Positions 50,991 through 59,252 are shown, counted from the first letter of the stretch. The stretch is 64,000 bases of DNA from Palsa-1392 sp963819975 (GCA_963819975.1 CAWFYE010000007.1:62001-126000); one strand, 5' to 3'. Notes: generated by a model not told the origin, from the letters alone. Numbers and translations are program-made.

Positions 50991-51987
50991 ATTCCCCGAT
51001 CATCTCCAGCATCTCGACGCAGCGATTGCTGTAGCCCCATTCGTTGTCATACCAGCCCACGACTTTCACGAACTTTCCGCCGTGCACCATCGTCAACTTG
51101 CTGTCGAATATGCAGGAGTGCGGGTTGCCGACGATATCCTGCGAGACGAGCGGCTCGTCGGTGTACTCCAAGACCCCTTTGTAGCTCGCGGCGCCTGCCG
51201 CTTTTTTGAATGCCGCGTTGATCGACTCGACGCTCGCATCCTTCTCCAGGATGGCGGTGAAATCCGTTACCGAACCGTCCGGGGTCGGCACCCGGAAGGC
51301 GCCGCCGTTGAGCTTGCCCTTGAGCGCGGGCAAGACTTCGCCGATCGCTTTCGCCGCGCCGGTGCTCGACGGGATGATGCTGAGTGCCGCGGCTCGCGCC
51401 CGCCGCAGATCTTTATGCGGCAGATCGAGAATGCTCTGGTCGTTGGTGTAGCTGTGGATCGTGCTCATAAAGCCGTTCACGATCGTGAAGTTGTCGTGCA
51501 ACACTTTGGCCAGGGGCGCGAGACAATTGGTCGTGCAGCTCGCGTTCGAGATGATGTTCATCTTGGCCCCGTCATAGATCTCGTCGTTGATCCCGAGGCA
51601 AATAGTGGCGTCCGGATTGGTCGCCGGGGCGCTGATCAGGACTTTCTTGGCGCCACCCACGAAATGCAGCTCCGCTTTTTCCCGGGTCGTGAAAAAGCCC
51701 GTCGACTCGAGGATGATCTCGGCGCCCAAATCCTTCCAAGGCAGCTTGGCCGGATCGCGCTCTTTCATGATCCTGATCTTGTGCCCACGGACGACGATGT
51801 TCTCGTCGTCGTAGCTGATTTCGCCGTCGAATTTCCCGTGGACCGAATCCCATTTCAAAAGATGCGCGAGAGTGTGGGTGTCGGTCAGGTCGTTGATCGC
51901 GCGGACCTGAGCGACCTGATCCTGGGACATGGCGCGCAAGACATTGCGCCCGATGCGGCCGAAGCCGTTGATGCCGAAATTAGCCAT
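50989..51987 (-). CDS. gap: Glyceraldehyde-3-phosphate dehydrogenase
   Basis: 332 residues from the ATG at 51987 (ANFGINGFGRIGRNVLRAMS, the NAD-binding start); the upstream extension to 52212 is not family-like. Catalytic Cys in ISNASCTTNCLAPLAKVLHD, phosphate site GAAKAIGEVLPALKGKLNGG and the C-terminal WYDNEWGYSNR are present. It is first in the gap-pgk-tpi operon. Confidence 0.97.
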   Translation of the reverse strand: MANFGINGFGRIGRNVLRAMSQDQVAQVRAINDLTDTHTLAHLLKWDSVHGKFDGEISYDDENIVVRGHKIRIMKERDPAKLPWKDLGAEIILESTGFFTTREKAELHFVGGAKKVLISAPATNPDATICLGINDEIYDGAKMNIISNASCTTNCLAPLAKVLHDNFTIVNGFMSTIHSYTNDQSILDLPHKDLRRARAAALSIIPSSTGAAKAIGEVLPALKGKLNGGAFRVPTPDGSVTDFTAILEKDASVESINAAFKKAAGAASYKGVLEYTDEPLVSQDIVGNPHSCIFDSKLTMVHGGKFVKVVGWYDNEWGYSNRCVEMLEMIGE

Positions 51988-52116
51988 AGAAAAAGGTAAG
52001 AGTTTGGAGTTGAGGTTGTGCGCGCCGACCGCGACGCGGGTCTTATCTTTAGAACGCGCCGAAGGCAGAGGCAAGTGAGTGAACAAAAGTGCCCCAGCCA
52101 GCGTCGAACCCCGCTC

Positions 52117-52771
52117 ATGCGAGCTCTCGTCCCACTCCTCTGTTTCGGCCTCGCGGCCGCGCCTGCGCTTGCGAAAAAACCAGGTGTGAATCCGCCGCGC
52201 GCTGGGTCGCAAATTCCAACAGTCCTAGTGCTCGGCGACAGTCTGTCCGCCGGCTACGGGGTGAAACGAGCCGAGGCTTACCCGGCGCTTCTTGCGGAGA
52301 AGGCCGCGCGCAGCGCTCAACCGCTCCATGTCGTGAACGCCGGCGTGAGCGGCGACACCACCACCGGCGGTCTGCGGCGTTTGCCGCGCCTCCTCAAGCA
52401 GCCGATCGATGTGCTCATCGTCGAACTCGGGATCAACGACATCTTTCGCGGCGTGCCGATCGCGCAGATCGCGGCCAACCTGCAAAAAATCATCGATCTC
52501 ACCCGTGCACGCCATCCGCACGTCCGCGTGATCGTCGCGGGCATGCAACTTCCGCAAATCGCCACCGCCGACGATCCTGACCGCCTTCGGAGAGATGTTT
52601 GCCGAAGTCGCCCGGCGCAACTCGGCCGAGCTGGTTCCGTTTCTCCTCGATGGCGTCGCCGGGAACCCGAACTTGAGCTTGCCGGACATGATTCATCCCA
52701 ACGCGGAAGGCCAGAAGATTCTGGCGGCGAACGTCTGGCCGGCGCTGGAGCGCGTTCTGCGCAAGAGCTAG
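52117..52771 (+). pseudogene. GDSL arylesterase paralog with frameshift
   Basis: Starts at the ATG at 52117 with a signal peptide (MRALVPLLCFGLAAAPALA), then VLGDSLSAGYG, NAGVSGDTTTGG and ELGINDIFRGVP, so Ser and Asn are present. Near 52577 the frame slips between MQLPQIATADD and LTAFGEMFAEVARRN; the Asp/His block DMIHPNAEG occurs only in the other frame, which ends at 52771. A 2-base loss explains it. It is a close paralog of the intact gene at 2818-3444. Decay or sequencing error cannot be separated here. Confidence 0.75.
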
Positions 52772-52818
52772 ATCGAGTTCGATGCACTCGGTTCGCGCGC
52801 GAGGCACGAAACTAAGTC

Positions 52819-53091
52819 ATGGATCCAGCCGACCCGCATAACCTGCACGACACCGCCGACAAGCCTGTTTGGGAACGAATCGACATCGCGACGGAGGGAA
52901 ATGATTGCGACGCCTGCGTCCGCGCCTTGCGCGAGCCGCTCATGAAAATCAAAGGTGTGCAAGAAGTGATCGCCGACCCGAAAACAGAAAACGTCTGGAT
53001 CACGTTCGACGCACGCAAAACTCACGCGCCGGAATTGCACGACGCTATTCTGAAGAGCGGTTACAAACCCGCGCCGACGACCGGGGAGTAG
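52819..53091 (+). CDS. HMA-like metal-binding or metallochaperone protein
   Basis: 90 residues with an atypical heavy-metal-associated domain. The metal loop reads GNDCDACVRAL, keeping the CxxC of HMA domains but replacing the leading GM, followed by LMKIKGVQEVIADPKTENVW and the ILKSGYKP end. It probably binds copper, zinc or another metal and may deliver it to a transporter not in this window. It stands alone after the broken esterase and is convergent with the deiminase gene. Confidence 0.8.
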   Translation: MDPADPHNLHDTADKPVWERIDIATEGNDCDACVRALREPLMKIKGVQEVIADPKTENVWITFDARKTHAPELHDAILKSGYKPAPTTGE

Positions 53092-53107
53092 CTCTCCCTC
53101 TCGTGAT

Positions 53108-54160
53108 TTAGCCGACTGCCGGCTGCTGCTGGGTCAGACAGTGGAACGCTCCGAGACCCCAGATCAGCTCCCGACAATCGATCGGAACCACTCGCCGGCC
53201 CGGGAAGGCAAATTGTAAAAGGTCGATCGCCTCATCGTCGTTCGGGTCGGCGAATGTCGGGAGGAGCACTCTCTTATTCGCGACGTAATAGTTGGCGTAG
53301 CTCGCCGGCAGGCGCAGATCTTCCCGATCGATTCTGCCCGGCATCGGGAGGGTCATGATTTCCAGCGACTTTCCATTTATCGTTAGGCCGCGCAGGCGCT
53401 CGAGGTTGGCCTGCAAAGGCGCGTGGTTCGGATCCGATTCATCATTTTCCACCACCGTCACGACCGTGCGTTCGCTCACGAAACGGGTCAGATCGTCGAT
53501 GTGCCCGTCGGTGTCGTCGCCCTCGATCCCGTCGCCGAGCCAGAGAATTTCGCGCACCCCGAGATAATCACGGAGCCGCTCTTCGATCTGTTCGCGACTG
53601 AGCTGCGGGTTGCGATTGGGGTTCAAGAGGCAACCCTCGGTCGTGAGCAACGCGCCCGCGCCGTTGACCTCGATCGAGCCGCCTTCCAGGATCATGCGCG
53701 GGTAATAAACCGGGAGCCCGAGCGTCTCCGCGATCCGCGTCGGCACCACCTCGTCGAGATCGCAGGGTGGATACTTGCCGCCCCAGGCATTGTAGTCCCA
53801 ATCGACCACCGCCAGCCGCGGCTCCTCGTCGCGCGTCAGAAAGATCGGGCCATGATCGCGGCACCACGGCTCGTCCGTCGGGATCATGTGAAAAGTCAGG
53901 TGCTTGTTAGGCAAACCCTCCAGCGCGGTCCGTGCTTCCGCTTCATGCGCCCCGTTGCAGACGTTGATATTGACCGCCTCGGACTCAAGCAGGGCCTCAA
54001 CCATTGCGCGAAGCACCGGGACCACACGATCGTAGGAATCCGGAAAGCTGATTCCTTCCCGGCGTGGCCAGGAAAGCCAGGTCGCGGCGTGGGGCTCCCA
54101 TTCCGCCGGCATGCGATAGCCAAGGGCGGCGGGGGTGGCAGATTTAGTTTCGTTAGGCAT
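53108..54160 (-). CDS. aguA: Agmatine deiminase / peptidylarginine deiminase family
   Basis: 350 residues from the ATG at 54160, which sits directly on a TCGTTAGGCAT motif (start residues MPNE). Catalytic-site blocks are visible: IPTDEPWCRDHGPIFLTRD, DWDYNAWGGKYPPCDLDE, LEGGSIEVNGAGALLTTEGC, EGDDTDGHIDDLTRFVSE and the nucleophile Cys in GLGAFHCLTQQQ. It likely converts agmatine to N-carbamoylputrescine in polyamine synthesis. No ureidopropionase-type partner (aguB) is adjacent. Confidence 0.88.
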   Translation of the reverse strand: MPNETKSATPAALGYRMPAEWEPHAATWLSWPRREGISFPDSYDRVVPVLRAMVEALLESEAVNINVCNGAHEAEARTALEGLPNKHLTFHMIPTDEPWCRDHGPIFLTRDEEPRLAVVDWDYNAWGGKYPPCDLDEVVPTRIAETLGLPVYYPRMILEGGSIEVNGAGALLTTEGCLLNPNRNPQLSREQIEERLRDYLGVREILWLGDGIEGDDTDGHIDDLTRFVSERTVVTVVENDESDPNHAPLQANLERLRGLTINGKSLEIMTLPMPGRIDREDLRLPASYANYYVANKRVLLPTFADPNDDEAIDLLQFAFPGRRVVPIDCRELIWGLGAFHCLTQQQPAVG

Positions 54161-54186
54161 GACCGAGCTGAACCTAGCATAAGCTT

Positions 54187-54322
54187 CCCCCTCTGGGGAG
54201 CGCACGCGACCCGCGTGCTGTTTTCGGCGACCCGCCGAGAACTTCTTTATTCGATCGCGCCTCCTCTCGTCGGGGAAGCGCGCGAGTCGCACGCTTCAAC
54301 ACGCGAGTCGCGTGCGCTCCCC
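54187..54322. repeat. Inverted-repeat element upstream of aguA
   Basis: GGGGAGCGCACGCGACCCGCGTG-type left arm (54195-54217) matches the complement of the right arm (54300-54322) with few mismatches. A second hairpin, GTTTTCGGCG-ACC-CGCCGAGAAC (54219-54241), and a third partial half (about 54277-54295) lie inside. The 221-base gap (54161-54381) contains no gene. It resembles a dispersed REP-like intergenic element. Confidence 0.65.
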
Positions 54323-54381
54323 GGAAGGGGAGTCTCATCCGCGACGCTTCTATGATGCGTCCGAACCGTCTTGTGCGCCGA

Positions 54382-56805
54382 TCAGATGCGGCGCTGTTGC
54401 GCGGCCAGGAGTGATGGAAAATCGAGGAAGGCCGGGGAAGCGGTCCGGCCGAGCAATTCTTCCGCGGCTAATTTAAGGGCGCGCCAGCGATCCCATTCCA
54501 AATCGGGCGCGACCGCAATGTGCCGGACGAGACTGCGCCATTCCATCAGGGCGCGCTCGACGTCGCCATGCCGGAGAGAATCGGAGGTGATTTTGTAGCG
54601 CCCGCTGGGGCTGGTAATGACTTCGTGAATGACCTCCGACGCGCCCGCCCCGTAGTGCACCGGCACTCCCATCTCGAGATAACCGGGATGATCGGCCCGC
54701 TCGTAAGTGCGCTGGCAAAGCGCGCCGAGACGGCCGCCCAGCGGCGCATCATCGCCCGCAAAGCGCGGCCCGGCCCGGATATTGGCGAGGTCGAAAACGA
54801 GGTCGTCGATCGGGTAGGTTTCGTCCTCGAGCGCGGCCGCGATCGCGAGGCCTTCGCCGCCCTGAAAAAAGCCGAAGATAACTCCGCGTCGAGTCGGTTT
54901 CCCGTCGGGTTCGACCAAACCGAGACGCCGCCAGGCAAAAGCAGGCGAAGCGACGATCTCGACGGTTTGATCGTGCTCCAATTCGGAACAGCCGCGGCAA
55001 ACCGGCGGGAGCGCGGCCCGTTCCGGCGGATCGACGAGAATCCGCCCTAACGAATCGCGCCAGCCTTCGATTGGGACGGAGGAAAAGTCGATCCGGACAG
55101 AGAGCAGGTCGCCGCGCCTGACGAATTCTTCGACCACTCCGCCGCCGCTCCACTGCGGAAGCGATTCCTGCACCCGCATCCGCAGTTCTTCTTCGGTGAT
55201 CGATTTTGCAGCCATCATTTTGCGGAGCGGCTTGACCAGTTGCAGTCCCGGTTGCCCCAGGAAAGCGCTCGCGAGCGGCAATTCGCGCCCATAGATTTTC
55301 TTTTCCTGAAGCCGGCAAAGATTCCCGATCTTGAAGCGGTCGAGCGTTTTCGGCAGACGCAGGGCGGGAACCCAACGGTCACCCTCGCGCAGGAGCGCCT
55401 CGCCTAACGAGGCACTCACTTTTTCGCCACGTGGCTCCCATTCTTGACGGCTGTTCAGAACCTCGGTGATTGGCCGTCTGACAAACCGGGCACGCTCCGC
55501 ATCGACCCAGAGGCCGCAAGGTTTCGGACCGGTGGCGAGCGAGTGTTCGACCCCGAGTGGCACTCGCTGCGCGCTGAAGAGCGAACGGCTGACCTCGACG
55601 GCGGCACTGTAGCCGGGGGCAGCGTCCCCAGCTACAGGGGCTCGCGCTGACGCGCGATCGGCCGCCGCCATCACGCTGATCAGGCTCGGCCAGTCGACCT
55701 GAGTCGCCCGTTTCAATTGCCGCGGCCGCGCATAGCTGAGACGCGGTTGATCAGGCGTAAAAAGGACAAATCCCGTGTCGTCGAGCCCGCGGCGACCGGC
55801 CCGGCCAAACATCTGGAGCAATTCATCGGGCTCGACCTGGCGCTCGAAATTTCCCGAGAGATAACGCGTGTCGGTAATGAGGACCGAACGCATGGAAAAA
55901 TTGATTCCGGCTGCGAGTCCCATGGTTGCGACGACGACGTTGAGCTGTCCGGCCTTGGCCAGCGGCTCGATCAACCCGGCGCGCACGGCATAGCTCAGTC
56001 CGCTGTGATGATACGCCACCCGGCTGCGCAGAAGTTTCGTCAGGCGTTTGCCGGCGAGAGCTTCCTGTTGAGGGGAGAGTGGCAGCGGATCGCGCACCGG
56101 GACCGAGCTCGCGATGGCCTGCGCCATCTCTTCGGTCGCGTTCCGTCGCGGAGCGAAAACAAGAATCGGCGCGAGCCCGCCGTGAAGGGCTTTCGCGATC
56201 ATGCGCGGCCAGAATTCCCGTAGCTGGAGAAAGCCGACTTCCGGCAAATTGCGCAGATCGACTTCGTGTTGCGGAACCGGCCGCTGATCGTGCCTGACGA
56301 GAACGGCGTCGCGGCCGATCCGGCGCAGCCATTCGACCACGTCCTGCGGATTGTTCACGCTTCCGCTGAGCAAAAGGAGCTGCGTACCGGGCGGGGCGAG
56401 CGCAAGCGAGAGTTCGTAATGCACCCCGCGGACCGGGTCGGCGATGAGCTGATATTCATCGACCACGAGGAGGCGCGGACCTTCCCGCCGGAGAAATCGC
56501 GAGCGCTGCGTCTCGAGCGTGGCGACAACGACTTTGGCTTCGAGGTTAAGTGCGAGATCGCCGGTTGCGATTCCGACATCCCAACCGCGCGCGCGCCATT
56601 CGGCGAGCTTGTCGTTCGCAAGGGCGCGGGTCGGGACGGTGAAGACGGCCTGCCCTTTAAGCGAAGGATAAAGCAGCTCGAAAATGTAGGTCTTGCCCGC
56701 GCCGGTCGGAGCGTGCACGACGACATCCTGCCCCGCCTGGAGCGCGCGGACTGCTTCCTGTTGCCAGAGATCCGGCACGACCAAGTTGATCTCCAGCCCA
56801 CGCAT
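54382..56805 (-). CDS. Ski2-like superfamily 2 DNA/RNA helicase
   Basis: 807 residues from the ATG at 56805 (MRGLEINLVVPDLWQQEAVR). Motif I HAPTGAGKTYIFELL, motif Ia VFTVPTRALANDK, motif II VVDEYQ, motif III LLSGSV, motif V VVVATMGLAAGINFSMRSVL and motif VI QMFGRAGRRGLDD are in order (residues about 25-390). The GRAGRRG form and AGINF are the Ski2/Hel308-style signature, unusual but known in bacteria. The C-terminal 400 residues are not recognised and contain a CRGCSELEHD pair of cysteines. Whether it acts on DNA or RNA is not known. Confidence 0.88.
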   Translation of the reverse strand: MRGLEINLVVPDLWQQEAVRALQAGQDVVVHAPTGAGKTYIFELLYPSLKGQAVFTVPTRALANDKLAEWRARGWDVGIATGDLALNLEAKVVVATLETQRSRFLRREGPRLLVVDEYQLIADPVRGVHYELSLALAPPGTQLLLLSGSVNNPQDVVEWLRRIGRDAVLVRHDQRPVPQHEVDLRNLPEVGFLQLREFWPRMIAKALHGGLAPILVFAPRRNATEEMAQAIASSVPVRDPLPLSPQQEALAGKRLTKLLRSRVAYHHSGLSYAVRAGLIEPLAKAGQLNVVVATMGLAAGINFSMRSVLITDTRYLSGNFERQVEPDELLQMFGRAGRRGLDDTGFVLFTPDQPRLSYARPRQLKRATQVDWPSLISVMAAADRASARAPVAGDAAPGYSAAVEVSRSLFSAQRVPLGVEHSLATGPKPCGLWVDAERARFVRRPITEVLNSRQEWEPRGEKVSASLGEALLREGDRWVPALRLPKTLDRFKIGNLCRLQEKKIYGRELPLASAFLGQPGLQLVKPLRKMMAAKSITEEELRMRVQESLPQWSGGGVVEEFVRRGDLLSVRIDFSSVPIEGWRDSLGRILVDPPERAALPPVCRGCSELEHDQTVEIVASPAFAWRRLGLVEPDGKPTRRGVIFGFFQGGEGLAIAAALEDETYPIDDLVFDLANIRAGPRFAGDDAPLGGRLGALCQRTYERADHPGYLEMGVPVHYGAGASEVIHEVITSPSGRYKITSDSLRHGDVERALMEWRSLVRHIAVAPDLEWDRWRALKLAAEELLGRTASPAFLDFPSLLAAQQRRI

Positions 56806-56878
56806 CCTGGGGAAAAGATGAAGGGCACAGCGAACCAAGCAACTAACCTCTGGGGGAAGAGCGTTGCGGCAACTTTCC

Positions 56879-57036
56879 GGGGAGCACGGGCTGTCAGCCC
56901 GTCGTTCGGTGCAGTTTGCGCCGAACCCTTGGAGGGTGTGATGCCTAACGAACCATGAACAGGACGCGGTGCGCTTTGCGCAATCTGCATCGGGCGAGGC
57001 TCGCCCGACGCGACGGGCTGGCAGCCCGTGCTCCCC
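56879..57036. repeat. Multi-hairpin inverted-repeat element
   Basis: A 26-base arm (56879-56904, GGGGAGCACGGGCTGTCAGC...) matches the complement of 57011-57036 with one mismatch. Each arm is itself a CGGGCTGxCAGCCCG hairpin. Inside lie a GTTCGG-GCGCCGAAC hairpin (about 56904-56926), a perfect TCGGGCGAG-G-CTCGCCCGA palindrome (about 56983-57001), and one GCCTAACGA motif at 56943. The 251-base gap 56806-57056 has no gene. It looks like a short non-coding mobile or regulatory element. Confidence 0.7.
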
Positions 57037-57056
57037 AGAAAAGGAGCGACGCGTTC

Positions 57057-57707
57057 CTAGTCCAAATTCGCCGCCGCGCGGTGCTTGCCTTCCAGCTCCA
57101 GCACCATGCGCTTGATATGGCGATATTTCGTGTGCGACGCGAGCTTCCGCAGGCTTGCTTCCGGATCGCCCCATTGCACGACCTGAATCGATTCCTGGCG
57201 TACGCCCCAACGATTCATTTCGTGCGGTGTGGCCATGTAGAGATCGATCGTGTTCCGGCCCGAAAGCGCCCAGCCGTAATCCTCCACCCGGTAAAGTTGC
57301 CCGGTCGAGAGGACGCGAAAAATCGTGCCAGCCGGCCAGCGCGCCCAATCGGCCGCGGCGCTCCCGTAGGTTTGATTGGAAGAACCCTCCGCCTGGAAGG
57401 GCTGGAGCCGCGAGACGTAGGCGACAGGCTGATAACTTGTTTCCGGTCCGCGAAAAACCTTCTGCGGCGCAACCGGGAGGGCGCGCGGCACGATCGGCTG
57501 GGCCGCGGCATGCAGGACTCCGCCGAGCGCTGTCCGGTTTCCGTACTGCGTGTGATCCGCCTCGGTGTGGGTGTAAGCGGTCGTGCGAACCTGCTGAAAT
57601 TCAGTCTTCGCCAGAGGCCGCTCGTAAGCCGGGAGACTGCGCGTCGTGCCGCAGGCGCCTAACGACAGTCCGAGCGCGGCAGCGAGCAGGGCAAAAAGGA
57701 TTCTCAT
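57057..57707 (-). CDS. 3D-domain (MltA/RlpA-like) lipoprotein
   Basis: 216 residues. The leader (ILFALLAAALGLSLGACGTT) has a lipobox LGAC. The C-terminal 3D domain contains GTIFRVLSTGQLYRVEDYGW and SGRNTIDLYMATPHEMNRWG, with the Asp residues of the double-psi barrel fold seen in lytic transglycosylase and RlpA-like proteins. It probably acts on or binds peptidoglycan in the envelope. A TCGTTAGGC motif lies inside the leader and encodes Ser-Leu-Gly. Confidence 0.85.
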   Translation of the reverse strand: MRILFALLAAALGLSLGACGTTRSLPAYERPLAKTEFQQVRTTAYTHTEADHTQYGNRTALGGVLHAAAQPIVPRALPVAPQKVFRGPETSYQPVAYVSRLQPFQAEGSSNQTYGSAAADWARWPAGTIFRVLSTGQLYRVEDYGWALSGRNTIDLYMATPHEMNRWGVRQESIQVVQWGDPEASLRKLASHTKYRHIKRMVLELEGKHRAAANLD

Positions 57708-57766
57708 TCCAAGTGAGTCGGGAAGTTATTAACAGTTATTCACAACTCCGACAAGTGGGGTTTTTT

Positions 57767-57826
57767 GGTAGCGCGAGCTTCCAGCTTGCGTCAATACCAG
57801 GCCGCAAGCCGGAAGCTTGCGCTACC
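57767..57826. repeat. Imperfect inverted repeat (GGTAGCGCNAGCTTCC type)
   Basis: GGTAGCGCGAGCTTCCAGCT... (57767-57790) and the complement of 57803-57826 match at 22 of 24 positions around a 12-base loop. This long GC-rich hairpin looks like a dispersed intergenic repeat. It lies between the lipoprotein gene and the MITE-like element. Confidence 0.7.
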
Positions 57827-57862
57827 TTCCCTGCAGAGCGCTCGGATCCCCGCGAACGCCGC

Positions 57863-58139
57863 TAGGAGACTGTTGAAATACTGGAGCGGGTCGCGCGTAG
57901 AGGCAGAAGGGGCGGATGGCAAGAAGCGAGCGAAGCGCAGCCTGGGAAAGGGCTGCGACGAGTGAGCGACGCCGCCAGACGCCCCTTCTGCCCGCGCCCC
58001 AAGGGTTGCGTTGTTTTTGGCACTGGCCGGCGTTGCTCGCTGGGTCGAGATCGCTTGGATATCGACACGGCGCTCGCGTCTTGGCCAGGGCCAAAAACCA
58101 CCGCAACGCGACCCACTCCAGTATTTCAACAGTCTCCTA
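57863..58139. mobile_element. MITE-like element, 277 bp with 33-bp terminal inverted repeats
   Basis: The ends read TAGGAGACTGTTGAAATACT... on both sides. The first 24 bases are identical, then one mismatch and GGGTCGCG. The element is bounded by TA at each end, as in Tc1/mariner-IS630 type insertions. Inside are two more hairpins (GCAGAAGGGGCG at 57906-57917 with CGCCCCTTCTGC at 57979-57990; and a GCGTTGTTTTTGGC / GCCAAAAACCACCGCAACGC pair). It has no ORF of its own. Its right end supplies the stop codon of the regulator at 58137-59252. Confidence 0.75.
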
Positions 58140-59252
58140 AAGCCGGTGACAAGCCCGCTCCAACGCCACCCGCAGCCGGCTGGCCGCTTTGAAGACAATA
58201 CGCCCGGAATCAGACAACGGCGCCGGGTCGATGAGGTCAGCCACAATTCGTTCCGTGACCTTCTCCCAGTCAACCACGACCAGGTCCACCCGGGCGGCGG
58301 GAACGGCGGCGAAGCTGACGCTGATCGGCCCCTCCACCAGGGCGACCCGCCGCTCTTTTGTCAGCCGGGCAAATGTTTCCGGTTCGCGAACGGCGAGGAA
58401 CGCGGCCCCGGACTTGGTCAAAAGAATCCCGCACTGCTCCGAGCGCCAGACTCCTCGGAGCGTCCGCTGCGCGTTCTCCCTTTCCAGAGTGACAACGGCG
58501 GATGGAAGCAATTCTTCCTCGGTCATCAGGCGGTAGCTTTCCTCGTCGGCCGGAGAAGCCCCGCGCTCGGCGGTCACAACAACCGTCGAAATCAAATCGG
58601 CGGCGCGCCATTCCCGCAGAATCCTCCGCAGCGCTTCTTCCCGCTGAATCTGATAGCGGCAGGGAATGACGCTCGAGACGCTGTCGGCCACTCCGACCAC
58701 GCGCACGCCCCCATCCCGCAGGACGGCCACCGTCTCGGGCGCTTCGCGCGGCGGCGAGAACCAGACCACCCTGTCGGCCCTGGCTTCGAGGAGGCTCTGG
58801 GCGAGAAAATCGCCCCGGATCTCCTCGCGCCGAAAAAAAACCGCCGCCGGCATGAAACCGCGGCGGCGCAGCTTGCGGCGCAGGAGGGTGACAAACTCGC
58901 GATAACCTGTGAAAGCGGAAAAGCGGAAGAGCGAGACCGGAATCCCGATCACACCGCGGACGTAAAGGTGGCGGTCCAGCTTTCTGCCATGGAGGACCGT
59001 GCGCGAGCCCCGCACCCGGCCGAGCAAACCCTCGGTTTCGAGACGGGCAAAGACCCGGTTGACGGATGAGAGGGGAAGCTCGAAATGCCCGGCCAGTTCG
59101 CGCAGGGAATAAAAGGTTCGGTCCTGTGACCGGCGGCTGGAGCGAGCCACTCGGCGCAAAAACCGGAAGAGCGCCTCCGAGGGCGTTTCGCCATTTTTCC
59201 GGCCGAGGCGGCGCGGCAGGCGGGGGAGCGGGGAGGAAAGTTTCTGGCGCAC
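58137..59252 (-). CDS. GntR-type winged-helix regulator with LacI-like sensor domain
   Basis: 371 residues. The N-terminal winged helix (about 30-90) includes YSLRELAGHFELPLSSVNRV and FARLETEGLLGRVRGSRTVL. A periplasmic-binding-protein-like domain follows, with GVIGIPVSLFRFSAFTGYRE, ADRVVWFSPPREAPETVAVL, VVGVADSVSSVIP and later DPAPLSDSGRI, as in Verrucomicrobia GntR/LacI hybrid regulators. The stop TAG lies within the MITE-like element, so the C-terminus may be cut short or altered. It is divergent from the subtilase region and may control sugar or protein use. Confidence 0.82.
   Translation of the reverse strand: MRQKLSSPLPRLPRRLGRKNGETPSEALFRFLRRVARSSRRSQDRTFYSLRELAGHFELPLSSVNRVFARLETEGLLGRVRGSRTVLHGRKLDRHLYVRGVIGIPVSLFRFSAFTGYREFVTLLRRKLRRRGFMPAAVFFRREEIRGDFLAQSLLEARADRVVWFSPPREAPETVAVLRDGGVRVVGVADSVSSVIPCRYQIQREEALRRILREWRAADLISTVVVTAERGASPADEESYRLMTEEELLPSAVVTLERENAQRTLRGVWRSEQCGILLTKSGAAFLAVREPETFARLTKERRVALVEGPISVSFAAVPAARVDLVVVDWEKVTERIVADLIDPAPLSDSGRIVFKAASRLRVALERACHRL

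Larger units (their letters stand above)
86..57664. repeat. Dispersed 9-mer motif TCGTTAGGC
   Basis: Exact plus-strand copies start at 86, 1539, 4405, 5759, 8547, 10046, 16097, 17971, 18680, 21937, 22872, 23759, 37844, 42343, 44292, 45407, 53380 and 54150. Exact complement copies (GCCTAACGA) start at 2074, 7226, 8244, 11725, 16968, 19241, 38088, 46171, 55402, 56943 and 57657. Sites keeping CGTTAGG or CCTAACG start at 3527, 4256, 5612, 6437, 6735, 12399, 15030, 20323, 22448, 23581, 23985, 25258, 28207, 43939, 48526 and 55046. Counted by eye. A C-for-T variant CGTCAGGC recurs (43045, 44863, 50409, 55116, 56038, 56292). Confidence 0.85.

Noticed and set aside
86..57664. TTAGGC as a telomere-like repeat
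   Set aside because: TTAGGC is the nematode telomere unit, but here copies are single, dispersed and always preceded by CG, in a bacterial gene context.
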